Notes: generated by a model from the letters alone, not told the origin. Counted from the first letter of the stretch, positions 1 to 7,827 are shown. The stretch is DNA of 8,557 bases from Vulcanococcus sp. SFB_649D_100_25 (GCA_030833825.1 JAURGL010000071.1:1-8557); one strand, 5' to 3'. A program made the numbers and translations.

Positions 1-1
1 C

Positions 2-295
2 GAACCCGCCAACCGTGAGGGATTGATCGTGGCCGCCTTCCTATTGGCGGTGGCTATTGCCGGCAAGGTGGCCGCTGGCTGGAGCTACATCAGCTCCGAG
101 CCCACCAACCGGCTGGTGGTGGGGCTGGGGATGATGCCCCGCGGTGAAGTGGGTCTGATCTTCCTGGGTCTAGGCAGCCAGGCCGGCATCCTCACGCCTG
201 CTCTGGAAGCGGCCATCTTGTTGATGGTGATCGGCACCACCTTCCTGGCCCCGATCCTGCTGCGGGTGGTGATTCCGCCGGAGCCTGCGGGCTGA
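2..295 (+). CDS. Cation/proton (Na+/H+) antiporter, C-terminal fragment
   Basis: This is the 3' end of a membrane antiporter whose 5' part lies outside the window; 97 codons precede the TGA at 293-295. The frame is open from base 2, so the ATG further in is internal. The visible part holds hydrophobic segments at about residues 8-27 and 68-90 of the fragment. Between them is the motif GMMPRGEVGLIF, the signature of the CPA2 (KefB/NapA/NhaS3-like) Na+/H+ antiporter domain just before the last helices. Such proteins exchange Na+ or K+ for H+ across the plasma or thylakoid membrane. The Asp pair or Asn-Asp that binds the ion would lie upstream and cannot be seen, so the substrate ion is unproven. 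The fragment ends shortly after its last helix, so there is no C-terminal TrkA-N/RCK domain, unlike KefB/KefC. The DUF389 gene follows on the same strand after a short gap. Confidence 0.9.
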   Translation, partial: EPANREGLIVAAFLLAVAIAGKVAAGWSYISSEPTNRLVVGLGMMPRGEVGLIFLGLGSQAGILTPALEAAILLMVIGTTFLAPILLRVVIPPEPAG

Positions 296-375
296 TCCAG
301 GTCAGCGTCCCTGGTGCAATCCCTAGCCAGATCGAGGGGATCCGTCATCCTGGTTTGAGCAGTCCTCCACAGCTG

Positions 376-1458
376 ATGGTCGAATCCACCAGCCTGGCGT
401 CCTTGGAGGCCAGCTTCGAGCAGGAAGCTCGACTCGATGAGTCCTACGTGGTCCTCACCGTGGCGGCGAGCCTGATCGCCACTCTCGGTTTGCTGGCAGA
501 CAGTGCGGCGGTGGTGATCGGGGCGATGTTGATCGCCCCCTGGATCCTGCCGTTGCGCAGTGCCTCCTTCGCGATCCTCAAGGGACGGTTGGGGCTGGCG
601 GGGCAGGCCCTGCTGACCTTGGCGGTTGGGGTGGGGATCACCATCTTGATGTCCTCGGCCCTGGGGCTGGTGGCCCGCTTGCCGGTGTTGGGTGATGAGG
701 TGCTGCGCCGCACCACCCCAAACCTGCTGGATCTCGGGATTGCCTTGGTGGCCGGGTCCATCGCCACCTATGGGCGACTGAAGCCTGAAGCCGTCTCATC
801 GATCGCCGGTACGGCCATTGCGGTGGCCCTGGTGCCTCCCGTCTGCGTGCTCGGTTTGCTCCTGGCCTTGCAGGAATGGGATCCGGCCAAGGGGGCTGCC
901 CTGCTGTTCGCTGCCAACCTCCTTGGGATTCTCTCGGGTGGGCTCCTCACCCTTGTGGCCACCCAGGCCAGCCTGCGGCAGCAGTTGCTCCGCAGCCAGA
1001 TGGGGCTGGTGAGCTTGTTGCTGACAGGGTTGCTGCTGATCCCGCTGAGCACCAGTTTTCTGACCTTGGTGGGCCAGGCCCAACAGCGCCTGGCCCTTCA
1101 GGAAATTGAACGGGCAATCACGGAAAGCCTGCGCCAAAACACCATTACGCTCGGCCGTGATTCCGAACTCACCGGGGTCTCGATCGACTGGGGGCAAAAC
1201 CCACCGTTGATCAAGGCCTCCGTTCGTGTCAGCCGTCCCAACCTCCCCACTCCGAAGCAGGTGGCAGCGGTGCAGGACTTCATCAACAAAAGTCAGAAGC
1301 TCCGCTATCGCCTACTCGTGCAGCGGGTTTCCATTGATGTGATCGGTCCTGAGACTGCGCCCAACCCCGAGCCCAAGCCTGTGGAAGAGACCCCCGCAGC
1401 CACCGAGACGACTGAGGCCGGGACCAAGTCAACTGACCCGCAGGCGACAACCCCTTAA
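376..1458 (+). CDS. DUF389 family integral membrane protein
   Basis: This is a 360-residue membrane protein of the DUF389 family, whose biochemical role is unknown. The diagnostic part is the first helical region at residues 42-60, which contains AAVVIGAMLIAPWILPL. Several more hydrophobic stretches follow up to about residue 235, including one rich in AVALVPPVCVLGLLLAL. A soluble part at about 240-321 comes next, then a low-complexity tail (322-360) rich in Pro, Glu and Thr that is probably disordered. I start at ATG 376. The frame is also open to TTG 355, which would add seven residues; GAGGGG at 334-339 lies 15 nt before that TTG, too far for a convincing ribosome site. The gene lies between a Na+/H+ antiporter and a Ca2+ antiporter on the same strand, with no terminator in either gap, so co-transcription is likely. 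A link to ion handling is inferred from neighbours only. The stop is TAA at 1456-1458. Confidence 0.88.
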   Translation: MVESTSLASLEASFEQEARLDESYVVLTVAASLIATLGLLADSAAVVIGAMLIAPWILPLRSASFAILKGRLGLAGQALLTLAVGVGITILMSSALGLVARLPVLGDEVLRRTTPNLLDLGIALVAGSIATYGRLKPEAVSSIAGTAIAVALVPPVCVLGLLLALQEWDPAKGAALLFAANLLGILSGGLLTLVATQASLRQQLLRSQMGLVSLLLTGLLLIPLSTSFLTLVGQAQQRLALQEIERAITESLRQNTITLGRDSELTGVSIDWGQNPPLIKASVRVSRPNLPTPKQVAAVQDFINKSQKLRYRLLVQRVSIDVIGPETAPNPEPKPVEETPAATETTEAGTKSTDPQATTP

Positions 1459-1473
1459 GGAGGCTCCGGGAGA

Positions 1474-1532
1474 TCGGGCATTTGCCGATGTCCTGGGCAC
1501 AATGTGCTCACCAACATCGGTGCGATGCCCGA
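1474..1532 (+). promoter_or_regulatory. Long imperfect hairpin covering the CaCA gene start
   Basis: An interrupted inverted repeat is seen directly. TCGGGCAT (1474-1481) pairs with ATGCCCGA (1525-1532), CCGATGT (1485-1491) with ACATCGG (1514-1520), and GGGCAC (1495-1500) with GTGCTC (1504-1509), closing an AAT triloop. This gives 21 pairs, one of them G-T, with internal loops of 3/4 nt. GTG 1504 lies in the inner stem and ATG 1525 in the outer stem, so both candidate starts of the downstream gene would be paired in mRNA. A strong AAGGAGG (1457-1463) lies at the foot and could pair with CCTCC at 1533-1537. There is no T-tract, so it is not a standard intrinsic terminator. A role in translation control is inference. 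Confidence 0.5.
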
Positions 1533-2607
1533 CCTCCTCAGCTTCCTCCAGATTGTGGCGGGCATCCTTCTGCTGTTCGGTGGCGGTGAGCTGTTTGTCG
1601 CCGGTTCCGTCGCCCTCTCCCTGTTGCTGGGGATCCCTCAGATCGTGATCGGTCTGACGGTGGTCTCCATGGGCACCAGTGCGCCTGAGCTGTTTGTGAG
1701 CTTGCTCTCCACCCTGCAGGGGGGGGCTGCCGGTGACTCGATTGCTGTGAGCAACATCGTTGGCTCCAACATCTTCAACGTGTTGGTGGTATTGGGCGCG
1801 AGCGCAGCCATCACGTCCCTGCGGGTGAAGAGTCGTCTGGTGCGCCGCGATGTCCCGCTGTTGCTGGCGGTGTCCATGGCCACCTGGGCCATGGCCTCCA
1901 CCGGTCGCCTCACCTGGGTGGCCGGTCTTGCCTTGCTGACGGTCCTGGTGATCAATCTGGTCTGGGAGATCCGATCGGCCAAGGAAGATCAAGCTGAAGG
2001 CCTCGATGATCTCGATGCCGATGGGGCTGCTCCGGCTCCGGTGGCGTTGTTCAAGCTGGCTGCTGGTCTGGTCCTGCTGGTGCTCGGTTCACAGGTTCTT
2101 GTGAAGGGAGCGATCACGGCCGCCCAGGCCCTCGGGGTGAGCGAAACGGTGATTGGCTTGACGATTGTCTCGGCCGGCACATCCATGCCTGAGCTCGTCA
2201 CCTCCCTGGTGGCGGCCTATCGCGGCAAAGCAGACCTGGCGATCGGCAACGTGGTCGGCAGCAATCTGCTCAACCAACTGGTGATCCTTGGAGTTTGCGC
2301 TCTGGTATCAGGCCGCGACGGACTGTCCGTTGATCCCGTGATGCTGAGTCGCGACTTCCCGGTCATGGTGCTCACCACCCTGGCCTGCCTGCCGATCTTC
2401 TGGAGTGGAGGCGTGATCAATCGCCTGGAGGGCTGGCTTCTGCTCGGTGCCTATGGGCTGTATCTGGTGGAGCAGATCCTGAGCAGCACCGCTGCACCAG
2501 GTGCGGATCAATTCCGGTTGTTTGTCTTGGTGGCGGTGTTGCCGCTGGTGCTGGTCTTCCTGATCTGGACATCCCTGCGCTGGATGCAGCAGCGCAAGCG
2601 CGCCTGA
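1525..2607 (+). CDS. CaCA family Ca2+/cation antiporter (YrbG-like)
   Basis: This is a 360-residue inner-membrane antiporter of the Ca2+/cation exchanger family, which normally expels Ca2+ in exchange for Na+ or H+. Both inverted alpha-repeats are intact. Alpha-1 has GLTVVSMGTSAPEL at residues 43-56 (Glu55) and NIVGSN at 77-82. Alpha-2 has GLTIVSAGTSMPEL at 211-224 (Glu223) and NVVGSN at 242-247. The two glutamates are the family's ion-binding residues. About ten hydrophobic segments fall in two halves, joined by an acidic cytoplasmic linker (148-172, Glu/Asp-rich), the usual place for regulation. The length is typical of bacterial YrbG-like members. I start at ATG 1525, just before the first helix (PDLLSFLQIVAG); GTG 1504 in frame would add seven residues. 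Neither has a well-placed ribosome site, and AAGGAGG at 1457-1463 is far upstream. The reading frame is the same as that of DUF389, with only one TAA between them. The counter-ion cannot be told from sequence. Confidence 0.93.
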   Translation: MPDLLSFLQIVAGILLLFGGGELFVAGSVALSLLLGIPQIVIGLTVVSMGTSAPELFVSLLSTLQGGAAGDSIAVSNIVGSNIFNVLVVLGASAAITSLRVKSRLVRRDVPLLLAVSMATWAMASTGRLTWVAGLALLTVLVINLVWEIRSAKEDQAEGLDDLDADGAAPAPVALFKLAAGLVLLVLGSQVLVKGAITAAQALGVSETVIGLTIVSAGTSMPELVTSLVAAYRGKADLAIGNVVGSNLLNQLVILGVCALVSGRDGLSVDPVMLSRDFPVMVLTTLACLPIFWSGGVINRLEGWLLLGAYGLYLVEQILSSTAAPGADQFRLFVLVAVLPLVLVFLIWTSLRWMQQRKRA

Positions 2608-2613
2608 ACCAAC

Positions 2614-2832
2614 TCAGCTCAGGGCGACGGCGGGGACGCGGACGACTTGAAGCCCGGCCTGGATCGCATCGGTGCAGAGGTTGTCGCAGCACTCAGGCTT
2701 CAGATTGACCTGACCACCGCAGATCAGATCCCAGGTGGCGGTTTCAAAGTGGGTTTGGAGCCAGAGCATGCCCACAACCGAGCGGGGTGCGATTCGGTAG
2801 CTGTCGCCTGTGCCGGTCAAGCTGAGGTCCAT
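2614..2832 (-). CDS. Small conserved four-cysteine hypothetical protein
   Basis: This gene encodes 72 residues beginning MDLSLTGTGDSYRIAPRS. It has a soluble, balanced composition (Arg, Ser, Trp, Leu), unlike an antisense shadow. A segment, RSVVGMLWLQTHFET (18-32), resembles a hypothetical protein I recall from picocyanobacteria; that is memory, not a search. Four cysteines lie in the C-terminal half (Cys38, Cys48, Cys49, Cys53). They might bind metal or form disulfides, but no known zinc-finger spacing is evident. No membrane segment or signal peptide is visible, and the function is unknown. I start at ATG 2832. In-frame ATG 2856 would begin in the loop of the preceding terminator, adding eight residues. 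GGAGG (2849-2845) lies 12 nt before ATG 2832, a little far, and sits in the terminator's downstream arm. The gene converges on the CaCA gene with 6 nt between stop codons and is downstream of the DUF4278 gene. Confidence 0.72.
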   Translation of the reverse strand: MDLSLTGTGDSYRIAPRSVVGMLWLQTHFETATWDLICGGQVNLKPECCDNLCTDAIQAGLQVVRVPAVALS

Positions 2833-2838
2833 GCCATC

Positions 2839-2870
2839 AAAAAGCCTCCACCCCATTTGAGGTGGAGGCT
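2839..2870 (-). terminator. Intrinsic terminator of the DUF4278 gene
   Basis: Read on the minus strand, AGCCTCCACC (2870-2861), an 8-nt loop and GGTGGAGGCT (2852-2843) form a perfect 10-bp stem. It runs into five T residues (2843-2839). This is a textbook rho-independent terminator for minus-strand transcripts, about 60 nt after the DUF4278 stop. On the plus strand no T-tract follows, so it would act in one direction. Its downstream arm contains GGAGG, the nearest ribosome-site-like sequence to the 72-residue gene starting at 2832. Confidence 0.85.
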
Positions 2871-2884
2871 GATGGAGCTGAGGT

Positions 2885-2908
2885 AACAACAACAACCGAA
2901 TCGTTGTT
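2885..2908. repeat. (AAC)4 run with short inverted repeat
   Basis: Four AAC trinucleotides (2885-2896) are followed by CGAATC and GTTGTT (2903-2908). AACAAC (2891-2896) and GTTGTT (2903-2908) can form a weak 6-bp, AT-rich hairpin. It lies in the 3' untranslated stretch of the DUF4278 gene before the strong terminator. I see no clear role for it; it is noted as simple sequence. Confidence 0.5.
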
Positions 2909-2927
2909 TTCCCTCTTTTGCTTGGAA

Positions 2928-3143
2928 TCAGGCCTTGTTCACCTGATCAGCAGCTTCGGCCTGGCGGTGGTGGTAGGCGTGGCCGCGGTACTGCAGCTCC
3001 TGCTCGGTATCCACTGCTGCTGCTTCGTGCCGCAGGGGGGCTTCGTAGTGCTGACCGCGGTAGGCGTGGTCAACGGGCTGGGGGCTGGGTTGCTCGTGGG
3101 TTGCGTTGTCGTAGCTGACGCCGCGGTACTGAAGTTTGGACAT
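2928..3143 (-). CDS. DUF4278 domain protein with three YRGxxY repeats
   Basis: This is a 71-residue soluble protein beginning MSKLQYRGVSYD, the hallmark of DUF4278, a small cyanobacterial domain of unknown function. The motif Y-R-G-x-x-Y occurs three times, at residues 6-11, 28-33 and 52-57, spaced 22 and 24 residues apart. The linkers between them are polar and rich in His, Gln, Glu and Ala. There are no cysteines, no membrane segment and no signal peptide. I start at ATG 3143: GAGG (3156-3153) lies 9 nt ahead of it, whereas it is only 3 nt ahead of the in-frame ATG at 3149, which would add Met-Thr. The gene is divergent from amt1 and shares a roughly 300-nt upstream region with it. A strong terminator follows about 60 nt downstream. 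Small DUF4278 proteins are often thought of as stress- or light-responsive, but nothing in this sequence proves that. Confidence 0.88.
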   Translation of the reverse strand: MSKLQYRGVSYDNATHEQPSPQPVDHAYRGQHYEAPLRHEAAAVDTEQELQYRGHAYHHRQAEAADQVNKA

Positions 3144-3293
3144 GGTCATGGGCCTCGAAGGGTCGGGTTGTGGTTCCGCTTCGTGGGAAGGAGCGTTGCT
3201 TCGCCCTGCGGTGGGCTACTTCCGGTCAGCCAGGGCCCAAAGGCGGCTCACCCAACGTTTTGTCCTTCTGCTGCATTTTTAGCGAAGCGGTGA

Positions 3294-3308
3294 TGTTCAC
3301 GGTGAACA
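3294..3308. promoter_or_regulatory. Perfect 15-bp palindrome, candidate operator
   Basis: TGTTCAC-G-GTGAACA has 7-bp arms around a single central base. It lies in the intergenic region between the divergent DUF4278 and amt1 genes, 14 nt upstream of an NtcA-like site. On the minus strand it covers the expected -35 position for a weak -10-like TAAAAA (3281-3276). The symmetry and position suggest a dimeric regulator's binding site. It does not match the NtcA or cyanobacterial LexA consensus as I know them, so the regulator is unknown. The rest of 3150-3290 shows nothing else I can name. Confidence 0.45.
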
Positions 3309-3321
3309 AAACCCTGGATTT

Positions 3322-3359
3322 TGTGGATTTTTTTACAAATACTGTGCTCTTCTGAACAT
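3322..3359 (+). promoter_or_regulatory. Putative amt1 promoter with NtcA-like site
   Basis: TGTG-N8-TACA (3322-3337) differs by one base from the NtcA core TGTA-N8-TACA. NtcA is the cyanobacterial nitrogen-control activator, and amt genes are classic targets. TTTACA (3332-3337), overlapping the site's right half, and GAACAT (3354-3359), 16 nt on, could be -35 and -10 boxes; the -10 is poor (three of six). TACTGT (3340-3345) fits the relaxed TAN3T form but is too close to the NtcA site for the usual class II spacing. The region is clearly AT-rich against its surroundings. The site is plausible but unproven. Confidence 0.35.
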
Positions 3360-3447
3360 CTTTTTCTCGCTTGCCCTGCGCCGCCGAAGCAGCGGTCTGC
3401 AGCGGGTTTGCAATTCAGTAGCGCCTGAAACAGTTGAGGGTTGTGCT

Positions 3448-4983
<1,536 letters not shown>

Positions 4984-5034
4984 GCTCGGCTCGGACCGGG
5001 TCACCCCCGCTCCGAATCTTGTTTCATTGCCCCG

Positions 5035-5058
5035 AGCCCGCCGCAAGGCGGGCTTTTT
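5035..5058 (+). terminator. Intrinsic terminator of amt1
   Basis: AGCCCGCC (5035-5042), a GCAA tetraloop of GNRA type, and GGCGGGCT (5047-5054) form a perfect 8-bp GC-rich stem. It leads into TTTTT (5054-5058). It lies about 50 nt after the amt1 stop and 7 nt before the stop of the convergent ATPase gene. On the minus strand no T-tract follows the stem, so the ATPase transcript may have no intrinsic terminator of its own here. Confidence 0.93.
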
Positions 5059-5065
5059 CATGGGT

Positions 5066-7801
5066 TCAGCAGTCGGAGCAGTGGGTGCGCCGCCAGAGCC
5101 GAATCAGCTTTTCCAGCTCCAGATACAGAAACAGCAGCAGGCTCACCCCGACGCACACGCCGAGATCGAACGCGCTCAGGGGAGTGGTGCCAAAGAACTG
5201 AGAGAGGGCCGGTACGTATAGGAGCAGCAGTTGCAGGCCAGAGGTGATCAGGACCGCCAGCAACAACCAAGGGTTGGAGAAGGCCGGTACCTGCACGAGG
5301 GGTTGATCACTGCGGGCCGAGAGGGCATGACCCATCTGGGCTAGGCAGAGGGTGGTGAAGACCATGGTTTGCCAGGGGGCTCCATGGCGTTCTGCCAGCC
5401 ACATCAGGCTGATCACGATCAGGGCGAACACCATCCCAACCCTGAGGATGTAGCGCCCCAGGCCCCTGGCAAAGAGCGATTCCCGTGGCTGTGTCGGGGG
5501 GCGCTGCATCAGGCGCTCATCCCCAGGTTCTAGGGCCAGAGCAAGGGCAGGTACCCCATCGGTGACCAGGTTCATCCAGAGGATCTGCAACGGGCTCAAG
5601 GGGACCCCCACCAAGCCCAGCAGCGGAGCGGATCCAATCGTCAGCAGTTCGCCCACGTTGCTGCCGAGGATGTATTTCATGAAGCGGCGGATGTTGGCGT
5701 AGACCAGGCGCCCCTCCTCGATCGCGTTGACGATCGTGGCGAAGTTGTCATCGAGCAGCACCATGTCGGCCGCTTCCTTGCTGACCTCGGTGCCGGTGAG
5801 CCCCATCGCGACACCGATGTGGGCTTGTTTGAGGGCAGGGGCATCGTTAACCCCATCACCGCTCATGGCCACCACTTCCCCTGCGGCCTGCAGAGCCTTG
5901 ACGATCCGCAGTTTTTGCTCCGGTGGAACACGGGCATAGAGATCGCAGTGCCTCACGGCCTCCTGCAGGGCCGCATCACTGAGCTGCTCCAGGTCTTCCC
6001 CCAGTAGAACTGCGCTTTTGTCGGTTCCGATCCCCACGGCGGCGCCGATGGCCCGGGCGGTGAGTGGGTGATCTCCGGTGATCATCAGCGGGCGGATACC
6101 GGCGCGACGACACCGGGCCACCGCGGCGACCACTTCGGCCCTGGGCGGATCCTGCTGTCCCATTAATCCCAGAAACACCTGCCCGGCCAGGGGGGCCTCC
6201 GGGCTGGTGGCATGGGGACGGCAGGCGAACCCAAGCACCCTCAGGCCCTGGGCTGCCAGCTCTTGATGTTGCTCGAGCCACCACTGGCGTTGCTGCTCCT
6301 GCAGGGTGCTGACGCCAGTGCCCGTCATCCAGCGATCACAGAGGCGGAGGATCACCTCCGGAGCCCCCTTGCTGATCAGCAGTTGCCGCGATCCCCTGGC
6401 GGCCTCTCCCAGGGGCCGCTGCAACGATCCGGAGGGGTCGTCGATCCAGACCGCCATCCGCTGCTCTTCTGCGCTGAAGGGGATTTCGGCGATGCGCGGG
6501 TGATCGCTGCGCAGGCTGAAGGCATCAAGGCCCGCCTTGGCGGCCACCACCACCAGGGCACCTTCGGTGGGATCCCCCAGCACACTCCAGCCCTGCTCTT
6601 CGGCGTACTGCAGTTCGGCATCGCTGCAGAGAACCCCTGCGCTCAGCAGGAGATCCCGAGCCCCTGGGATCCAGTCGGCCTCAGTCCCCTCGAGTTGTCC
6701 GTGGGGCTCATAACCCCAACCACCCACATGAATCCGCTCGGGGCCGATCCGGATCTCCTGCACCACCTGTCTGTTCTGGGTCAGGGTCCCGGTCTTGTCG
6801 GAGCAGATCACCGTCACTGAGCCGAGGGCCTCCACCGCGGGTAAGCGGCGGATCAGGGCTGCCCGTTGCACCATCCGCTGTGTCCCGATGGCCAGGGTCA
6901 CGGTGATCACAGCCGGCAGCCCCTCCGGCACGATCGCCACGGCCATCGAGAGAGAGACCTGCAGCAGATCGAGGGGGTTGTGTCCCAGCAGGCTCCCCAG
7001 CAGGAGGACGCAGGCCACCAGGCTCAGGGCCCCTCCCACAAGCACCCTGGCCAAACCCTCCAGGCGTTGTTGCAAGGGCGTCGGTTCCCCCCCGGCAGCA
7101 TCCAGCAACTGGGCGATTTGTCCGAGCTCCGTGTCCATGCCGGTGGCGCACACCACGGCCACCGCCCGTCCTCGGGTGACATCAGTGCCCATGAAGACGC
7201 AATTGCGCCGCTCCAGGAGCGGTGTGGTCACCTCCAATTGGAGATCGGAGCGTTTGAACACGGCTTCGGCTTCTCCGGTCAGCGCGCTTTCGCGAACGCC
7301 GAGATTCACGGCCTGCAGCAGGCGGGCATCGGCGGGAACGCGATCCCCCGCTTCCAGGCGGATCAGGTCCCCGCTCACCAGTTGTTCACTCGAGATCGAT
7401 TGCCAGGTGGCATCGCGCTGGACCTGCACCACAGGCTGGGAGAGATCCCGCAGGGCCAGCAGGGCCCGCTGGGCCTTGCTCTCCTGAAGGAACCCCAGCA
7501 AGGCATTGAGGGCGACGATCACCAGGATCGCGATCGCATCCTTGGGGAACTCCTGGGACCGCACCGCAAGCAGGCCAGCCACGGCGGCCACCGCCAGCAG
7601 CATCAGCAGCATCACGTTGCTGAGTTGATCCAGAAGGATGCGAAGGTCGCTGCGTCCCGCGCTCTGGATCAGCCGGTTGAGGCCATGGCGCTCCAGTCGC
7701 CTCTGCGCCTCCCTCTGCGGCAGACCCTGCTCGCTGCTTTGGAGTTCCTCAAGGCAGGCCTCCGCAGTCAGGGCATGCCAAGGCCGGGCCGGTGTGGACA
7801 C
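5066..7801 (-). CDS. P-type (P2A) Ca2+-transporting ATPase
   Basis: This is a 911-residue, ten-helix pump that uses ATP to move Ca2+ out of the cytoplasm, of the PacL/SERCA class. An N-terminal cation-ATPase domain (from WHALTAEACLEEL) precedes the actuator domain with TGEA at 175-178, where most relatives have TGES; the catalytic Glu177 is kept. Helix M4 has PEGLPAVIT (Glu293). The phosphorylated Asp335 is in DKTGTLT, Lys478 of KGAPE lies in the nucleotide domain, and TGD (Asp577) and GDGVND (649-653) complete the P domain. M5 SNVGE (Asn715, Glu718) and M6 WMNLVTDG (Asn744, Thr747, Asp748) match the SERCA Ca2+ site residues, favouring Ca2+ over H+ or Na+. The protein ends HCSDC. The start is GTG 7801; no ATG lies between it and the conserved domain, and no clear ribosome site is seen. 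The gene follows the Rrf2 gene by 26 nt, a likely operon, and converges on amt1. Mn2+ transport is the main alternative. Confidence 0.96.
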   Translation of the reverse strand: MSTPARPWHALTAEACLEELQSSEQGLPQREAQRRLERHGLNRLIQSAGRSDLRILLDQLSNVMLLMLLAVAAVAGLLAVRSQEFPKDAIAILVIVALNALLGFLQESKAQRALLALRDLSQPVVQVQRDATWQSISSEQLVSGDLIRLEAGDRVPADARLLQAVNLGVRESALTGEAEAVFKRSDLQLEVTTPLLERRNCVFMGTDVTRGRAVAVVCATGMDTELGQIAQLLDAAGGEPTPLQQRLEGLARVLVGGALSLVACVLLLGSLLGHNPLDLLQVSLSMAVAIVPEGLPAVITVTLAIGTQRMVQRAALIRRLPAVEALGSVTVICSDKTGTLTQNRQVVQEIRIGPERIHVGGWGYEPHGQLEGTEADWIPGARDLLLSAGVLCSDAELQYAEEQGWSVLGDPTEGALVVVAAKAGLDAFSLRSDHPRIAEIPFSAEEQRMAVWIDDPSGSLQRPLGEAARGSRQLLISKGAPEVILRLCDRWMTGTGVSTLQEQQRQWWLEQHQELAAQGLRVLGFACRPHATSPEAPLAGQVFLGLMGQQDPPRAEVVAAVARCRRAGIRPLMITGDHPLTARAIGAAVGIGTDKSAVLLGEDLEQLSDAALQEAVRHCDLYARVPPEQKLRIVKALQAAGEVVAMSGDGVNDAPALKQAHIGVAMGLTGTEVSKEAADMVLLDDNFATIVNAIEEGRLVYANIRRFMKYILGSNVGELLTIGSAPLLGLVGVPLSPLQILWMNLVTDGVPALALALEPGDERLMQRPPTQPRESLFARGLGRYILRVGMVFALIVISLMWLAERHGAPWQTMVFTTLCLAQMGHALSARSDQPLVQVPAFSNPWLLLAVLITSGLQLLLLYVPALSQFFGTTPLSAFDLGVCVGVSLLLFLYLELEKLIRLWRRTHCSDC

Positions 7802-7827
7802 AAGCGGCTCTGGGGTGGAGGCGGTGG

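Noticed and set aside
1459..1538. The inverted repeat before the CaCA gene as a terminator of DUF389
   Set aside because: No T-tract follows the stem on either strand, and the stem extends into the next gene's coding sequence.
1429..1992. A 187-codon minus-strand open frame opposite the CaCA gene
   Set aside because: Its composition is His/Gln/Gly/Asp-rich and low in hydrophobic residues, and it overlaps a well-supported gene. It is a reading-frame artefact.
2862..3293. A 143-codon plus-strand open frame rich in Val, Gly and Leu
   Set aside because: It is antisense to the DUF4278 gene, begins inside a terminator and has no domain. The DUF4278 motifs on the other strand settle the coding strand.
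3294..3308. The palindrome as a LexA or NtcA box
   Set aside because: Its bases do not fit TGTA-N8-TACA or the GTAC/GTTC-type cyanobacterial LexA box as I know them.
7530..7537. A GCGATCGC octamer (HIP1, the common cyanobacterial repeat)
   Set aside because: I noticed only one full copy, in the ATPase gene. One copy in 8.6 kb of GC-rich DNA is not evidence of enrichment or function.
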